Assembly: GCA_965603355.1 (NCBI GenBank)
Contig: CBFDCQ010000001.1
Location: forward strand, 116,367-180,366
Direction: 5' to 3'
Source: CBFDCQ01 sp965603355
Lineage (GTDB): Bacteria; Hydrogenedentota; CAZGCA01; CBFDCQ01
DNA: 64,000 bases
The notes below the pieces were generated by a model, which searched no databases, was not told the DNA's origin, and was given only the letters and a program-made list of their open reading frames with translations. Position numbers and translations under genes: made by a program. Shown one piece after another: positions 25,724 through 34,507 of this stretch. The stretch's first letter is position 1. Each line of letters opens with the position of its first letter.

Positions 25724-27115
25724 TCACAGATCAAACGTCTCGCCTCTATTGGGAACAGTAACGTCCTCGAATCCGCCGCCCCGCAGGTTGTCGGCGCACG
25801 CGAGACACTGGTCCTCGTCTCCATGCACGACGAAAACTCGCAACCTGGCCCCGTCAACACTCTGCGCATACGTGAGCAGGCCGTTCTTGTCGGCATGAGC
25901 GCTGTACCCGTTCATCACCCTGATCTCAGCGCGCACGTCGTGCTCTTCGCCCAGTATCCTAACGCGTTTGTGTTTTTCCACAAGACGTCTTCCCAACGTG
26001 TTCTCAGCCTGGTATCCCACTATCAGCATGGTATTCTTGGGATCGCCGATGTTGTTCTTCAGATGGTGCAATATTCTGCCTGCCTCGCACATGCCCGACG
26101 CCGAGATAATGATGCACGGCGTCTCTATATTGTTCAGGCATTTCGACTCCTCCACGTTAGCTATATACTGGAGTCTGCCGAAACCGAACGGGTCCTTGTG
26201 GCCCCGGAGCATCTCAATCGCCTCCTCATCGTAACATTCGGGGTGCATTCGGAATATCTCCGTCGCGTTCGTGGAAAGAGGGCTATCAACGAAAATCGGT
26301 ATCGCCGGAAGCTCGCCCTTGTCGAAGAGCCCGTGCAGTGAGTAGACGATATTCTGTGTTCTTCCAACACTGAACGCCGGGATGATGATCTTTCCGCCAC
26401 GGCTGATGGTCTGCGAAACCACCTCGTGCAGTTTGCCCTCCATGTCGACGATATCATCATGCAGCCGGTTGCCGTAAGTCGCCTCGGTTATGTAGACATC
26501 GGCATTCTTCACAACCGTGGGATCCTCGAGAATGGGCATGTTCTCACGACCAAGGTCGCCCGTAAACAGTATACGCAGCGTCCGGTCGCCCTCCGTCGCC
26601 TCTATGAGTACAACCGCCGATCCCAGAATATGTCCCGCATCGTAGAAAGTCGCTTTCACACCGTTTGTCACGAAGAAAGGTCTGCCGTACTTCAATCCGA
26701 CGAAATTACCCAGCGACCGCTTCGCCTCCTCCATCGTATAGATCGGTTCGACAAGCGGTTCGCCCCGCTTCTTCTTGCGTTTGTTGAGAAACTCGGCATC
26801 TCGCTCCTGGATATGCGCGCTGTCCCGAAGCATGATGCTGCACAGATCGCACGTGGCCATGGTTGCATAGATGTTTCCCTCGTAGCCGTCAGCCACCAGA
26901 CGCGGAATGATGCCGCTGTGATCGATATGCGCGTGTGAGAGTATCATCGCGTCCATCTTGCCCGGCTCGAACGGCAGGTTGCGGTTGATCTCGTTGGCAA
27001 CCTTGCGTTTGCCCTGGTACATACCGCATTCCAGCAACACCCTCTTGTCGTTCACGTGCAGGATGTGCATCGACCCGGTCACCGTCCTCGCTGCACCCCA
27101 GAATGTGATCTTCAT
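25724..27115 (-). CDS. Beta-CASP metallo-beta-lactamase-fold RNA-processing hydrolase
   Basis: 463 residues. The zinc-binding HAHIDHSG motif is at 61-68, with further ligands in D-A-G-H-I-L-G-S and T-G-D-L-G. The beta-CASP insertion and the C-terminal Zn-hydrolase RNA-specificity motif (S-A-H-A-D) are present. These are the signatures of CPSF73/RNase J-like nucleases that act on RNA in the cytoplasm. This bacterial branch lacks the RNase J C-terminal domain and its substrate is not established. AAGGAGAA lies 6-7 bases before the ATG. The gene appears to be expressed alone. Confidence 0.88.
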   Translation of the reverse strand: MKITFWGAARTVTGSMHILHVNDKRVLLECGMYQGKRKVANEINRNLPFEPGKMDAMILSHAHIDHSGIIPRLVADGYEGNIYATMATCDLCSIMLRDSAHIQERDAEFLNKRKKKRGEPLVEPIYTMEEAKRSLGNFVGLKYGRPFFVTNGVKATFYDAGHILGSAVVLIEATEGDRTLRILFTGDLGRENMPILEDPTVVKNADVYITEATYGNRLHDDIVDMEGKLHEVVSQTISRGGKIIIPAFSVGRTQNIVYSLHGLFDKGELPAIPIFVDSPLSTNATEIFRMHPECYDEEAIEMLRGHKDPFGFGRLQYIANVEESKCLNNIETPCIIISASGMCEAGRILHHLKNNIGDPKNTMLIVGYQAENTLGRRLVEKHKRVRILGEEHDVRAEIRVMNGYSAHADKNGLLTYAQSVDGARLRVFVVHGDEDQCLACADNLRGGGFEDVTVPNRGETFDL

Positions 27116-27349
27116 AGAGTTCTCCTTTGCCCTTGCCGACCTGGAACCCCGTCGTCCATTGCGTTAACGTGCCACAGGTTACAACACTTCCGTCCGGTGA
27201 GTCAAATCAGCGTCTCGGAGGGCAGGGAATCTGCAGACCGGGGCCGGCAGCGTGGCCGCGGCGGCACAAATTGGCGGCCAAAACGGCCTTGAGCATCCGT
27301 CGCAGCCGCGTACGAGAGTGCCCGCATCGCTCAAAAGCGACACAGCGGC

Positions 27350-27379
27350 TTGATATAAGGGTAACGGGAATGTTATAAT
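27350..27379 (+). promoter_or_regulatory. Promoter for the FapA-family gene
   Basis: TTGATA, 18-base spacer, TATAAT, about 80 bases before the coding start. The rest of 27116-27458 shows no gene. Confidence 0.7.
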
Positions 27380-27458
27380 TCTTAGTGGGAGAAGTGCGCA
27401 AGGTGGCAATTGTGTGGTGCATTTTTGGCGTCCGTTCAGGTAAAGACAAACTCCGCCT

Positions 27459-29360
27459 ATGCAACTTCAAGTAAGCGAAGACGAGAACAAAGCCTTCGTG
27501 CTTGCCATACCGAAGGATTTTGGTGGCGGCCGAGAGGCGACTGTCCCGGATCTGAAGGCGGCTCTAAACGAGAAAGGAGTCGTGGTCGGATTCTGCGAGG
27601 ATGCACTGCAGTTCCTGGCAAAGATCCTCGCGCAGGGCGAAGGTTACTCTGGCGACCCGATCCTGGCGGCCCGCAGCAGGCCTCCTGGACCCGGCCGGGA
27701 CGGCAAACTCGTCCTGTTACCTCCCGAAGAGGTTGACCTTGGAGAAGGCAATCTCACGTGGCTCGTGTTCCCGGGTGAGAAAGTCGCCAAGATAATACCC
27801 CCATCTCCTGGCGAGCCCGGTGCGACCGTGTGCGGGAAGAAGATTGCGGGCAAACTGGGGAACAAGGCCCAGGTCAAGCTCGGCGCGGGCGTCGAGCTCG
27901 GCGCGGACGGCAACGATGTCGTCGCTAACGTTGCAGGATTCGCCAAATTTGACTGGAAAAGCATCTCCGTCCAGTCGCCCGTCACAGTGTCCAAGAACAA
28001 GATGACCGCATACGTGGACGTGATCGTCCCGCAGAGAGTCATTGGCAATCTCGATGCTCAGGATTATCATAAGCTGCTGCGAGCTTCGGGTGTTGTCCAC
28101 GGTATAGAAGAGCAATCCATCAAGAAGACGGTCAAGGAAGTCTGTGACACGGGCAAAGGCAAGAAGGGTGTTGTCGTGGCGAAAGGTACTCTGCCGAAGC
28201 CTGGAGATGATGCGAAGCTCGAGTATACGTTCAACCTGGATATAAAACCAGGCCTGCTGCTGCCGGACGGAAGCATGGATTATAGAGAACGGAGTCTCAT
28301 ACAAAACGTGGCAGAAGGTCAGGATCTGGCCATCAAGACGCCCGCGACTCTCGGAACGCCTGGAACAACAGTCACCGGCGATCAACTCATTCCGCGTCCC
28401 GGTAAAGACTTCCAGCTCAAGGCGCTTGAAAACGTGGAGCTGTCTGAGGACGGACTGAGGCTCATCGCGAAGCGGGAGGGGATGGCAGTACCGGATATGA
28501 AAGGCGGTGTGCGCGTAGTGTCAGAGTTTGTCGTTGGCGGAGATGTCGCCTACTCCACCGGTAACGTGCGCTGCAAAGGTAGCTTGAAGATTGAGGGATC
28601 CGTTCTGCCCGACTTCAGCGTTGAGTCTGAGCAGGACGTGTTGATCAACGGCGGACTCGATTCAGCTAACGTGAACGCCGGGGGCAACCTGATGGTCGGG
28701 CACGGTATACACGGGAGTGCCGGCACCGAGATTAACGCCGGCGGTGAGATACGCGCTGTCTTCATAGAGAACGCAACCGTCAACGCGATGGGGGACATTG
28801 TCCTCGGACAAAGTCTACGGCACAGCCATGTGCGCGCGGCGGGGGCCGTAAAGCTCACGGAAAGAAAGGGGACTATAGTCGGAGGCAAGGTATTTGCGAC
28901 TCGCGGCATTCTCGCCAACGAGGTCGGCTCGGAGGTCGGTACGCGAACGGAGCTGATCGTCGGAGTCGACACCGCAAAACTAAGCCAGATCGAGGGGCTC
29001 GAGAAGCAGATTGACGAGTGTGAGGAGAACTTGCGCCGGCTTGACACCCAGCTGGGCCCCGCCGCCCATGAATCAAGGAAAGCGGAATTACACGGCAGCA
29101 AGAGAACCTGGGTCGCGAAATTGCTTAAGGAGCGCGCTGAAATTGTGTCCGGACGAGATAAGATCCTGGAACAACGGGATGGGATCGTCGCCGAAATGCA
29201 GTCTGACCTCAGCGCGAAGGTGAGGATACTCGGGACAGTGCACTCGGGAGTCGTCATCAGGATTGGCGAGGCAGAGTACTCGCTTGGAACCACTAAACGC
29301 AACGTCACATTCGTATACAGCGAGCAGGGCAGGGAAATCGTCTGCGTCGAAGAGGGCTGA
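27459..29360 (+). CDS. FapA family (DUF342) polymer-forming/scaffold protein
   Basis: 633 residues. The N-terminal half contains repeated P-G-x-x-G-x-x-V-x-G modules (for example S-P-G-E-P-G-A-T-V-C-G-K and T-L-G-T-P-G-T-T-V-T-G-D) that define FapA/DUF342. The middle is a right-handed beta-helix (V-V-G-G-D-V, I-N-G-G-L, N-A-G-G-N-L-type turns). A coiled coil at about 510-590 ends in a short beta region. FapA proteins are linked to cell-pole or flagellar assembly and polymer formation in other bacteria. No flagellar gene is in this window, so only a structural cytoplasmic role can be inferred. It is driven by its own promoter. Confidence 0.85.
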   Translation: MQLQVSEDENKAFVLAIPKDFGGGREATVPDLKAALNEKGVVVGFCEDALQFLAKILAQGEGYSGDPILAARSRPPGPGRDGKLVLLPPEEVDLGEGNLTWLVFPGEKVAKIIPPSPGEPGATVCGKKIAGKLGNKAQVKLGAGVELGADGNDVVANVAGFAKFDWKSISVQSPVTVSKNKMTAYVDVIVPQRVIGNLDAQDYHKLLRASGVVHGIEEQSIKKTVKEVCDTGKGKKGVVVAKGTLPKPGDDAKLEYTFNLDIKPGLLLPDGSMDYRERSLIQNVAEGQDLAIKTPATLGTPGTTVTGDQLIPRPGKDFQLKALENVELSEDGLRLIAKREGMAVPDMKGGVRVVSEFVVGGDVAYSTGNVRCKGSLKIEGSVLPDFSVESEQDVLINGGLDSANVNAGGNLMVGHGIHGSAGTEINAGGEIRAVFIENATVNAMGDIVLGQSLRHSHVRAAGAVKLTERKGTIVGGKVFATRGILANEVGSEVGTRTELIVGVDTAKLSQIEGLEKQIDECEENLRRLDTQLGPAAHESRKAELHGSKRTWVAKLLKERAEIVSGRDKILEQRDGIVAEMQSDLSAKVRILGTVHSGVVIRIGEAEYSLGTTKRNVTFVYSEQGREIVCVEEG

Positions 29361-29565
29361 CAGGTGACGCAGGCTGTGGTTGCGCGAACCGCGGATAGAA
29401 CCTTTCTTCTCCCATCCTGGAACGACCGATCCCGCTGACATCTCAAACCGGGTGGCCGTCCCACAACAAGGCGTACCGCCCGGGCTGTCGACGCGGTCTC
29501 CCACACGCTGCGCGAGTTTCGTTCCGTCCATAACGCGCGGCCGCTCGATGCGCTCAACACTTAAG

Positions 29566-29594
29566 TTGACAAGCCGATCAAGCCTCCTTATAAT
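29566..29594 (+). promoter_or_regulatory. Perfect consensus promoter before the small membrane protein
   Basis: TTGACA, exactly 17 bases, TATAAT. The 165-base leader to the ATG at 29760 has no obvious open frame of its own. The rest of 29361-29759 holds no gene. Confidence 0.8.
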
Positions 29595-29759
29595 ACTGCC
29601 TGCTGAACGCCTTGCGGATACGCTATGAGGCGTTCGTGCAGCCTGCGCGTGTCGAGTTCAGAGGTTGCAGGTATCCCGCGGTAGCGGTGGATCGTGGTTG
29701 GGGGTGGGTCCCGCAGTCCCTACTGGATCTCGTCTCCTGCTTAACGGGCGGTGGTTCAA

Positions 29760-30251
29760 ATGGCGGAAAAACACGTCGACGGATTTGGGTGGCGTATTGC
29801 AAACGCCATTCTCTGGTACATGGTGCTCGCTGTCGGATTGTGCTCTCGCGAAGCCTACGAGTTGATTCGCCATTTCGCTCGCGTCAGCCGGTCTGAGGCC
29901 TGGGTGAACAACCCGTGGTTCTTGTCGATAGCCTTATCCTATGTCGTGGGACGATTCGTTCGCAACAAGGGCGTATCAAGCGGGCTGAATGCTGTCAACG
30001 CGCTGTACGAGGGAATAGGTTTCGGACTCATATCGTTCGTCGCGTTCTTGGCGTTTCCTATGGACTACCTCAGGGATCCTCTGCCTTCAGGCGCTCGCAT
30101 ACTGTATCTGGGTTATGCTCTGAAATTCGGTTGCTGGCTCTACCTTGCGGGTTGCCTAACGCGCTACCTTGTACTTGGCAACGATAACGCTTTCTTCCGT
30201 GCACGGGCATGCCGGCGGCCGATGCCTGACTCCACGCGCGACGAGAGTTAA
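29760..30251 (+). CDS. Small four-helix membrane protein, unknown
   Basis: About 163 residues from the ATG at 29760, with GGCGGTGG 6 bases upstream; an in-frame GTG lies 9 bases earlier. Hydrophobic segments at about 12-30, 52-65, 83-102 and 117-140 suggest four membrane helices, and the tail is basic. No family is recognised. It is preceded by a perfect promoter, so it is probably well expressed. An Fe-S protein gene follows after about 220 bases. Confidence 0.65.
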   Translation: MAEKHVDGFGWRIANAILWYMVLAVGLCSREAYELIRHFARVSRSEAWVNNPWFLSIALSYVVGRFVRNKGVSSGLNAVNALYEGIGFGLISFVAFLAFPMDYLRDPLPSGARILYLGYALKFGCWLYLAGCLTRYLVLGNDNAFFRARACRRPMPDSTRDES

Positions 30252-30472
30252 TCCATACAGCGACCTGTCCAAACGGAGCACGGCGCCGCAAGAGCAAAGC
30301 ACATGAGCTACCTCCCCAACCGCGGTCCCGTGCGAACGAGCACGTGACCCACGCCGCGGCGTCCGATACACAACAGGTAATCTGCATTGACAAATCAGCT
30401 TGTGCTTGCCATACTGCGTGTGAGACGCCTCCAACCGGGCAAAGGTGGAAACCACAGGGTGAGATTCCTACC

Positions 30473-31201
30473 ATGGAGAAACTGAATTGCAGACCGCTAT
30501 ATGACGAACTCAAGGCGGTCGCCGTATCAGAAGGTATGACCTTGTTCGGTGTGGCGTCCCTTGAAGAGATTCGAGCGTCGTTCCACGAGACCATCGCGGG
30601 AATTGCGTCGCAGTTTGACAGGGCAATCTCCGTTGGCTATCGCCTGCCGGACGCCGTTGTGGAGGATATCGAGGACCGTCCGACACTCCTGTACGCAAGG
30701 GCGTACAAGACGGCGAACTGGTTGCTGGATCAGACGGCCGCACGGCTGGCGGCGCACATCCATCGCGCTGGAGGTAACGCCGTGCCTGTTCCAGCATCCC
30801 AGATCATAGATTGGGAAACACAGCTAGGTCACCTGTCGCATAAATCGGTCGGCAGGGAGGCGGGTCACGGGTGGATAGGCAAGTCGGGATTGCTCGTGAA
30901 CACAGTTCATGGCGCGCGGGTCCGTTATGCGACGGTGCTCACGGACGTGCCTCTGCCGCCGGACGCGCCCGGCAAAGGCGGCTGCGGTGAATGCCGCAAC
31001 TGCATTGAGATGTGCCCGGCGGGGGCAATCAGCGAAAAAGGGTATGACAAGCAGAAATGTCTCGACAAACTCAAGGAATTCGTCTCAGTGAGAGGAATTG
31101 GACAGCATATTTGCGGCGTCTGCGTCAAGGCTTGCCCGACCGCAGCGTCAACTACGTTCTCGCGCTTGGATCCGAATGAACCGCGTTCTAGTACAGACTA
31201 A
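30473..31201 (+). CDS. Double-cluster [4Fe-4S] protein, epoxyqueuosine-reductase-like
   Basis: 242 residues from the ATG at 30473; the frame opens earlier at GTG 30344, but AGGGTGAG about 10 bases before the ATG favours the later start. Two Cys motifs, CGECRNCIEMCP and CGVCVKACP, form a bacterial-ferredoxin-type double cluster. The region before them (G-H-G-W-I-G-K-S-G-L-L-V-N) resembles QueG, the reductase of the last queuosine step. It is more than 100 residues shorter than QueG, so the tRNA-modifying activity is doubtful and it is better called a QueG-like Fe-S protein. The glycosyltransferase gene follows 39 bases later. Confidence 0.75.
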   Translation: MEKLNCRPLYDELKAVAVSEGMTLFGVASLEEIRASFHETIAGIASQFDRAISVGYRLPDAVVEDIEDRPTLLYARAYKTANWLLDQTAARLAAHIHRAGGNAVPVPASQIIDWETQLGHLSHKSVGREAGHGWIGKSGLLVNTVHGARVRYATVLTDVPLPPDAPGKGGCGECRNCIEMCPAGAISEKGYDKQKCLDKLKEFVSVRGIGQHICGVCVKACPTAASTTFSRLDPNEPRSSTD

Positions 31202-31240
31202 CAGACCGATTCGCTCCAAAACGCACCGAGGTGCCCGAGC

Positions 31241-33301
31241 ATGAAGAATGTCATGACTGTCTGCGGAAGGGTAGGGTGGGATAGGATTGACCGGGCGCTG
31301 GCGTCCGAGAACGACGCAAGCTGGATAGTCGTAAGGGAAATCGAGGACATACCGCCGCGAGGGTTGACAGACACCTTCGACCTGAGTCTGAGATCAGCAG
31401 CACAATACCGGTCCCCTCCGGAAACCCATCAGAAGTCCTCCCTCGAGGAAGCAGCAGACGTCGTAACCTCAATAGGCAGCGCGGAAATAGCTTTCGGGGT
31501 CAACTTGCGACTGCATCTACTGTATAAATGGTTCTCCTCCTGGTGGATACTGGAGCCGGCTCTGCGCGAGCACGTAGCGAACTTGATCGAATCGGTACGG
31601 CTTGCCCGCAGGATTCTGAGAACGGAGAGACCGGACAAGGTTTACGTTTTGGGCAAGGCTTCTCCCAGGACGTTCGCTTCCGAAACGGCGACGTTGCACC
31701 CCGAGGTTGTCGCTGCCGTTGCACGACAGGAACAAATCGATGTCGCGCGAATGAAACCTATGGCGAGAAGGATAAGAGTGCCACTTACACTAACCCCTCC
31801 ATCCGTCGTGCGTTTCTGTCTATGGACCGGTTCGAGGGCCAGACGCATCGTCTATAGTGCGAGCAAGTGGTTCAGGCTCGTCGGTCAGGATCGGGTATCG
31901 CACGGCACGATTGCCGTGATATCCGATCACGTGAACTGGCAGTCGATTCGTGAACTGCGCGCTTCGGTCGCCGGGAAGAGCGATACCGTACTCGCCGGTG
32001 TGTTGAACGAGCTGGACGGTGAGTTGCCCAGCCGGGTACTACTGCTCGACTTTCTGAGTTTAGGGGGGCTCGGGTTACGTGCCGTTGCGGAGAAGACCGG
32101 GCGGTTCGCACAGATAGATTATAGGCCGCTGGAACTCTACGTCGGAAAACAGGTGCTCAAAGAGGTCTGGATGCACGCCCATCTGTTAAGGACAAAGTGG
32201 GACGCACTCGAAGATTCGCACGCGCTGCATGAGGCGGCTTCGTTCGACGGCGTGCGGTTGTGGGACGCCATGCGACCGAAGATGGAGTCTTTCTTCCATT
32301 TCTTGTTACCGCTGGGCGTATACTATACGGACGCGATGGACTCGTTTATCCGCCGCCAGAAACCCGACCTGTTGTTGGTCGTCGATGAGCAGGGGATGTA
32401 CGGACGCTGTTTTCTGGCGGCTGCGCAAGCTCACGGAATCGCCACTGTCGGCTTACAGCACGGTCTCGTATCGCAAGAGGACGCGCGGTATACGCACTCC
32501 GCCGGCATGGTGCCTGCCAATGGACGGTTTGTCGGTACGACTCTGTGTCCAATCCCGGACGCGACAGCAGTGTACGGCGAGCTCTACAAGCGCGTGCTCG
32601 TCGAGAAAGGAGGATACCCGCAGGACAGCGTCATCGTAACAGGCCAGCCGTCGTACGACTTCCTGCACAACATGAGAGACGACGGCGCGAAAGTAAGAGT
32701 GTGCCGCCAACTTGGCATCGAACCGACTGAACGGATCGCGCTGTTGGTGACCCACCCGTACCGCGAGTCAAGAGATGGCCACAATAGGCGGGTCCTCGAG
32801 ATAACCTTTGAGGCAATACGCAATTCTTCTCGCAATAGGCTGGTTGTCAAACTCCACCAAGCGGAGGAACCGTCTCTGCATCGTCAGATAGCATCGGAGA
32901 AAGGCGTTATTCACAACGTTCTCATCGTCAAAGACGTACCTCTGTTCGACCTGCTGCGGGCGTGCGAGCTGGTCATAACGGCTCACCCCAGAGTTGTATT
33001 GGAGGCGGTGCTCTTCGGAAAACCAGTCATCACCGTGAATGTAGCGGAAGGCCGCCACGGGGCACCATACGCGGGAAGCGGCGCGGCCGTGAGTGTAAGA
33101 GACTCGGAAGAACTCGTCAAGGCAATCGAGGCCGTGTCGGCGGACGACGAGTTGCGGGCAAAGCTTCAGGAGGCGAGACGGATACTCCTCGCCGACTGTC
33201 TGCATCCCCTCGATGGGAGAGCGGCGCAGCGCGTGGCGGACCTGGCGGTCAGTATGACACGCGCGCGTCTCAATAAGACCGATGGAGACCGATGCACGTA
33301 A
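31241..33301 (+). CDS. Large glycosyltransferase-like protein (GT-B / 2-epimerase-like fold)
   Basis: 686 residues. The C-terminal half carries motifs of the UDP-GlcNAc 2-epimerase/capsule-glycosyltransferase fold: G-L-Q-H-G-L near 410, V-T-G-Q-P-S-Y-D, L-V-T-H-P-Y, V-V-K-L-H, and H-P-R-V-V-L-E-A-V-L-F-G-K-P-V-I near the end. The N-terminal half is not recognised and shows no signal peptide. It probably acts on a nucleotide-sugar or polymer in surface carbohydrate synthesis at the inner membrane. It overlaps the flippase-like gene by 10 bases, so their products likely work together. Confidence 0.7.
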   Translation: MKNVMTVCGRVGWDRIDRALASENDASWIVVREIEDIPPRGLTDTFDLSLRSAAQYRSPPETHQKSSLEEAADVVTSIGSAEIAFGVNLRLHLLYKWFSSWWILEPALREHVANLIESVRLARRILRTERPDKVYVLGKASPRTFASETATLHPEVVAAVARQEQIDVARMKPMARRIRVPLTLTPPSVVRFCLWTGSRARRIVYSASKWFRLVGQDRVSHGTIAVISDHVNWQSIRELRASVAGKSDTVLAGVLNELDGELPSRVLLLDFLSLGGLGLRAVAEKTGRFAQIDYRPLELYVGKQVLKEVWMHAHLLRTKWDALEDSHALHEAASFDGVRLWDAMRPKMESFFHFLLPLGVYYTDAMDSFIRRQKPDLLLVVDEQGMYGRCFLAAAQAHGIATVGLQHGLVSQEDARYTHSAGMVPANGRFVGTTLCPIPDATAVYGELYKRVLVEKGGYPQDSVIVTGQPSYDFLHNMRDDGAKVRVCRQLGIEPTERIALLVTHPYRESRDGHNRRVLEITFEAIRNSSRNRLVVKLHQAEEPSLHRQIASEKGVIHNVLIVKDVPLFDLLRACELVITAHPRVVLEAVLFGKPVITVNVAEGRHGAPYAGSGAAVSVRDSEELVKAIEAVSADDELRAKLQEARRILLADCLHPLDGRAAQRVADLAVSMTRARLNKTDGDRCT

Positions 33302-34206
33302 GCCTGAGACGGCACAATACGAGGGTTGTTGTGACCCTGGCAACGGTTATCGCACTTGCGGTTGCGGGGTCTCTGGCCTTCCGGAAGATGGACTTCTCTT
33401 TCGTGCGCGGGCTGAGCGCGAGAAGTCTCGTATATGTTGTACCGCTCTTTCTCGTTTACCAGATCGCGGCGGTACAAGCGCATGCCTTGCTGATGCGCGA
33501 TCTGGGGTACCGCGTGAGCCCGGGTCGCCTCGCGATCGATCTGTTCCGTGGCTACTGGCGGCAGATTGCGGGCGTGACGAGAACCGGGGTTGCGGCCCGC
33601 GCGTCAGCGACGTCGGTTCTTTACTCAGTCGAGTTGGGGCTCGCGATCGCAATTGCATTGCCCGGGCTCCGCTACTTCCTTCCGGACTCAACGTTTGGAA
33701 GCGTGATCTGGCTCGCGGTCCTCGCCGTTTCGATAGTGGCCTTCAGCGTGCTGTTCCATTTGACGGGCAGAAAAGAGAGGCGGCTCCCGGGCCTTGGAAG
33801 GCGGCTCACCGGTTTTCTGGCCGATCTCCGCGACGGTATGCGAAAGACCACTGTCGCAACGTTTGCGGCGCTGGTAGGTTTAGTTCTCACAAAGCGCGTT
33901 GTGCTCGCGTGCGTCTCGTATCTGCTCCTCAAGGATTTCGGCAACGATCTGCCGTTTATGGAAGTGATATTCGTGCAATCGTCAGCTATCCTTGTTGGGT
34001 TTGCCTCGATGATCCCTCTGGGACTTGGCACTAGAGATGCAACTACAATCCTCCTCTACACGCATCTCGGCCTCCCGCCGGAAGTCTCAGCAGCAATGGC
34101 AGCGATGGAGAGATTGGTCTGGACGTTAGTCCCGTTTTGTCTGGGAATAGCATGCGCCGCCTTGAGCGCCGTATTCAGGAAATTGTACGGGGACCGCGCC
34201 ACATGA
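33292..34206 (+). CDS. Flippase-like membrane protein (LPG synthase TM / UPF0104 family)
   Basis: 304 residues with seven to eight hydrophobic segments. The G-L-G-T-R-D-A motif near residue 244 is the conserved G-x-G-x-R-E/D of the lysylphosphatidylglycerol-synthase transmembrane domain. Proteins with only this domain are thought to move lipids or lipid-linked sugars across the membrane. The ATG lies inside the end of the glycosyltransferase gene, giving a 10-base overlap and translational coupling. A GC hairpin about 100 bases downstream may end the transcript. Confidence 0.75.
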   Translation: MHVSLRRHNTRVVVTLATVIALAVAGSLAFRKMDFSFVRGLSARSLVYVVPLFLVYQIAAVQAHALLMRDLGYRVSPGRLAIDLFRGYWRQIAGVTRTGVAARASATSVLYSVELGLAIAIALPGLRYFLPDSTFGSVIWLAVLAVSIVAFSVLFHLTGRKERRLPGLGRRLTGFLADLRDGMRKTTVATFAALVGLVLTKRVVLACVSYLLLKDFGNDLPFMEVIFVQSSAILVGFASMIPLGLGTRDATTILLYTHLGLPPEVSAAMAAMERLVWTLVPFCLGIACAALSAVFRKLYGDRAT

Positions 34207-34303
34207 TTCCAAGATGGAATTGCGATTCCCGACTCAACAAACGATTCAGCACGTACGACAGAGTGTCAGGAAGCGCCATCCTCACAAGCGCTCCAACCGA
34301 TGT

Positions 34304-34345
34304 CTGCCGGCCGGCTGCCTGCGACTCTCTCACGCGGGCCGGCAG
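34304..34345 (+). terminator. Terminator-like GC hairpin
   Basis: CTGCCGGCC and GGCCGGCAG, perfect 9-base arms with a 24-base loop, about 100 bases past the flippase-like gene. No T-tract follows, so a factor-independent terminator is not certain. The rest of 34207-34507 has only the promoter listed next. Confidence 0.4.
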
Positions 34346-34408
34346 CAGCGCTTCTCGGCGCCCATTCCACGGACACTTAGTCCGCTGCTGCAGGGCGTCA
34401 ATTAGTTG

Positions 34409-34437
34409 TTGACATTTCCGCGCACATTTAGTAGGAT
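34409..34437 (+). promoter_or_regulatory. Promoter for the TPR/zinc-phospholipase-like gene
   Basis: TTGACA, 17-base spacer, TAGGAT, about 70 bases before the coding start. Confidence 0.6.
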
Positions 34438-34507
34438 GATAGATGGACGCAATACATAGCATAGTGAGACAAAGATTGCGTGCTGTAAGGTAGATTAGGG
34501 GGCTAAA

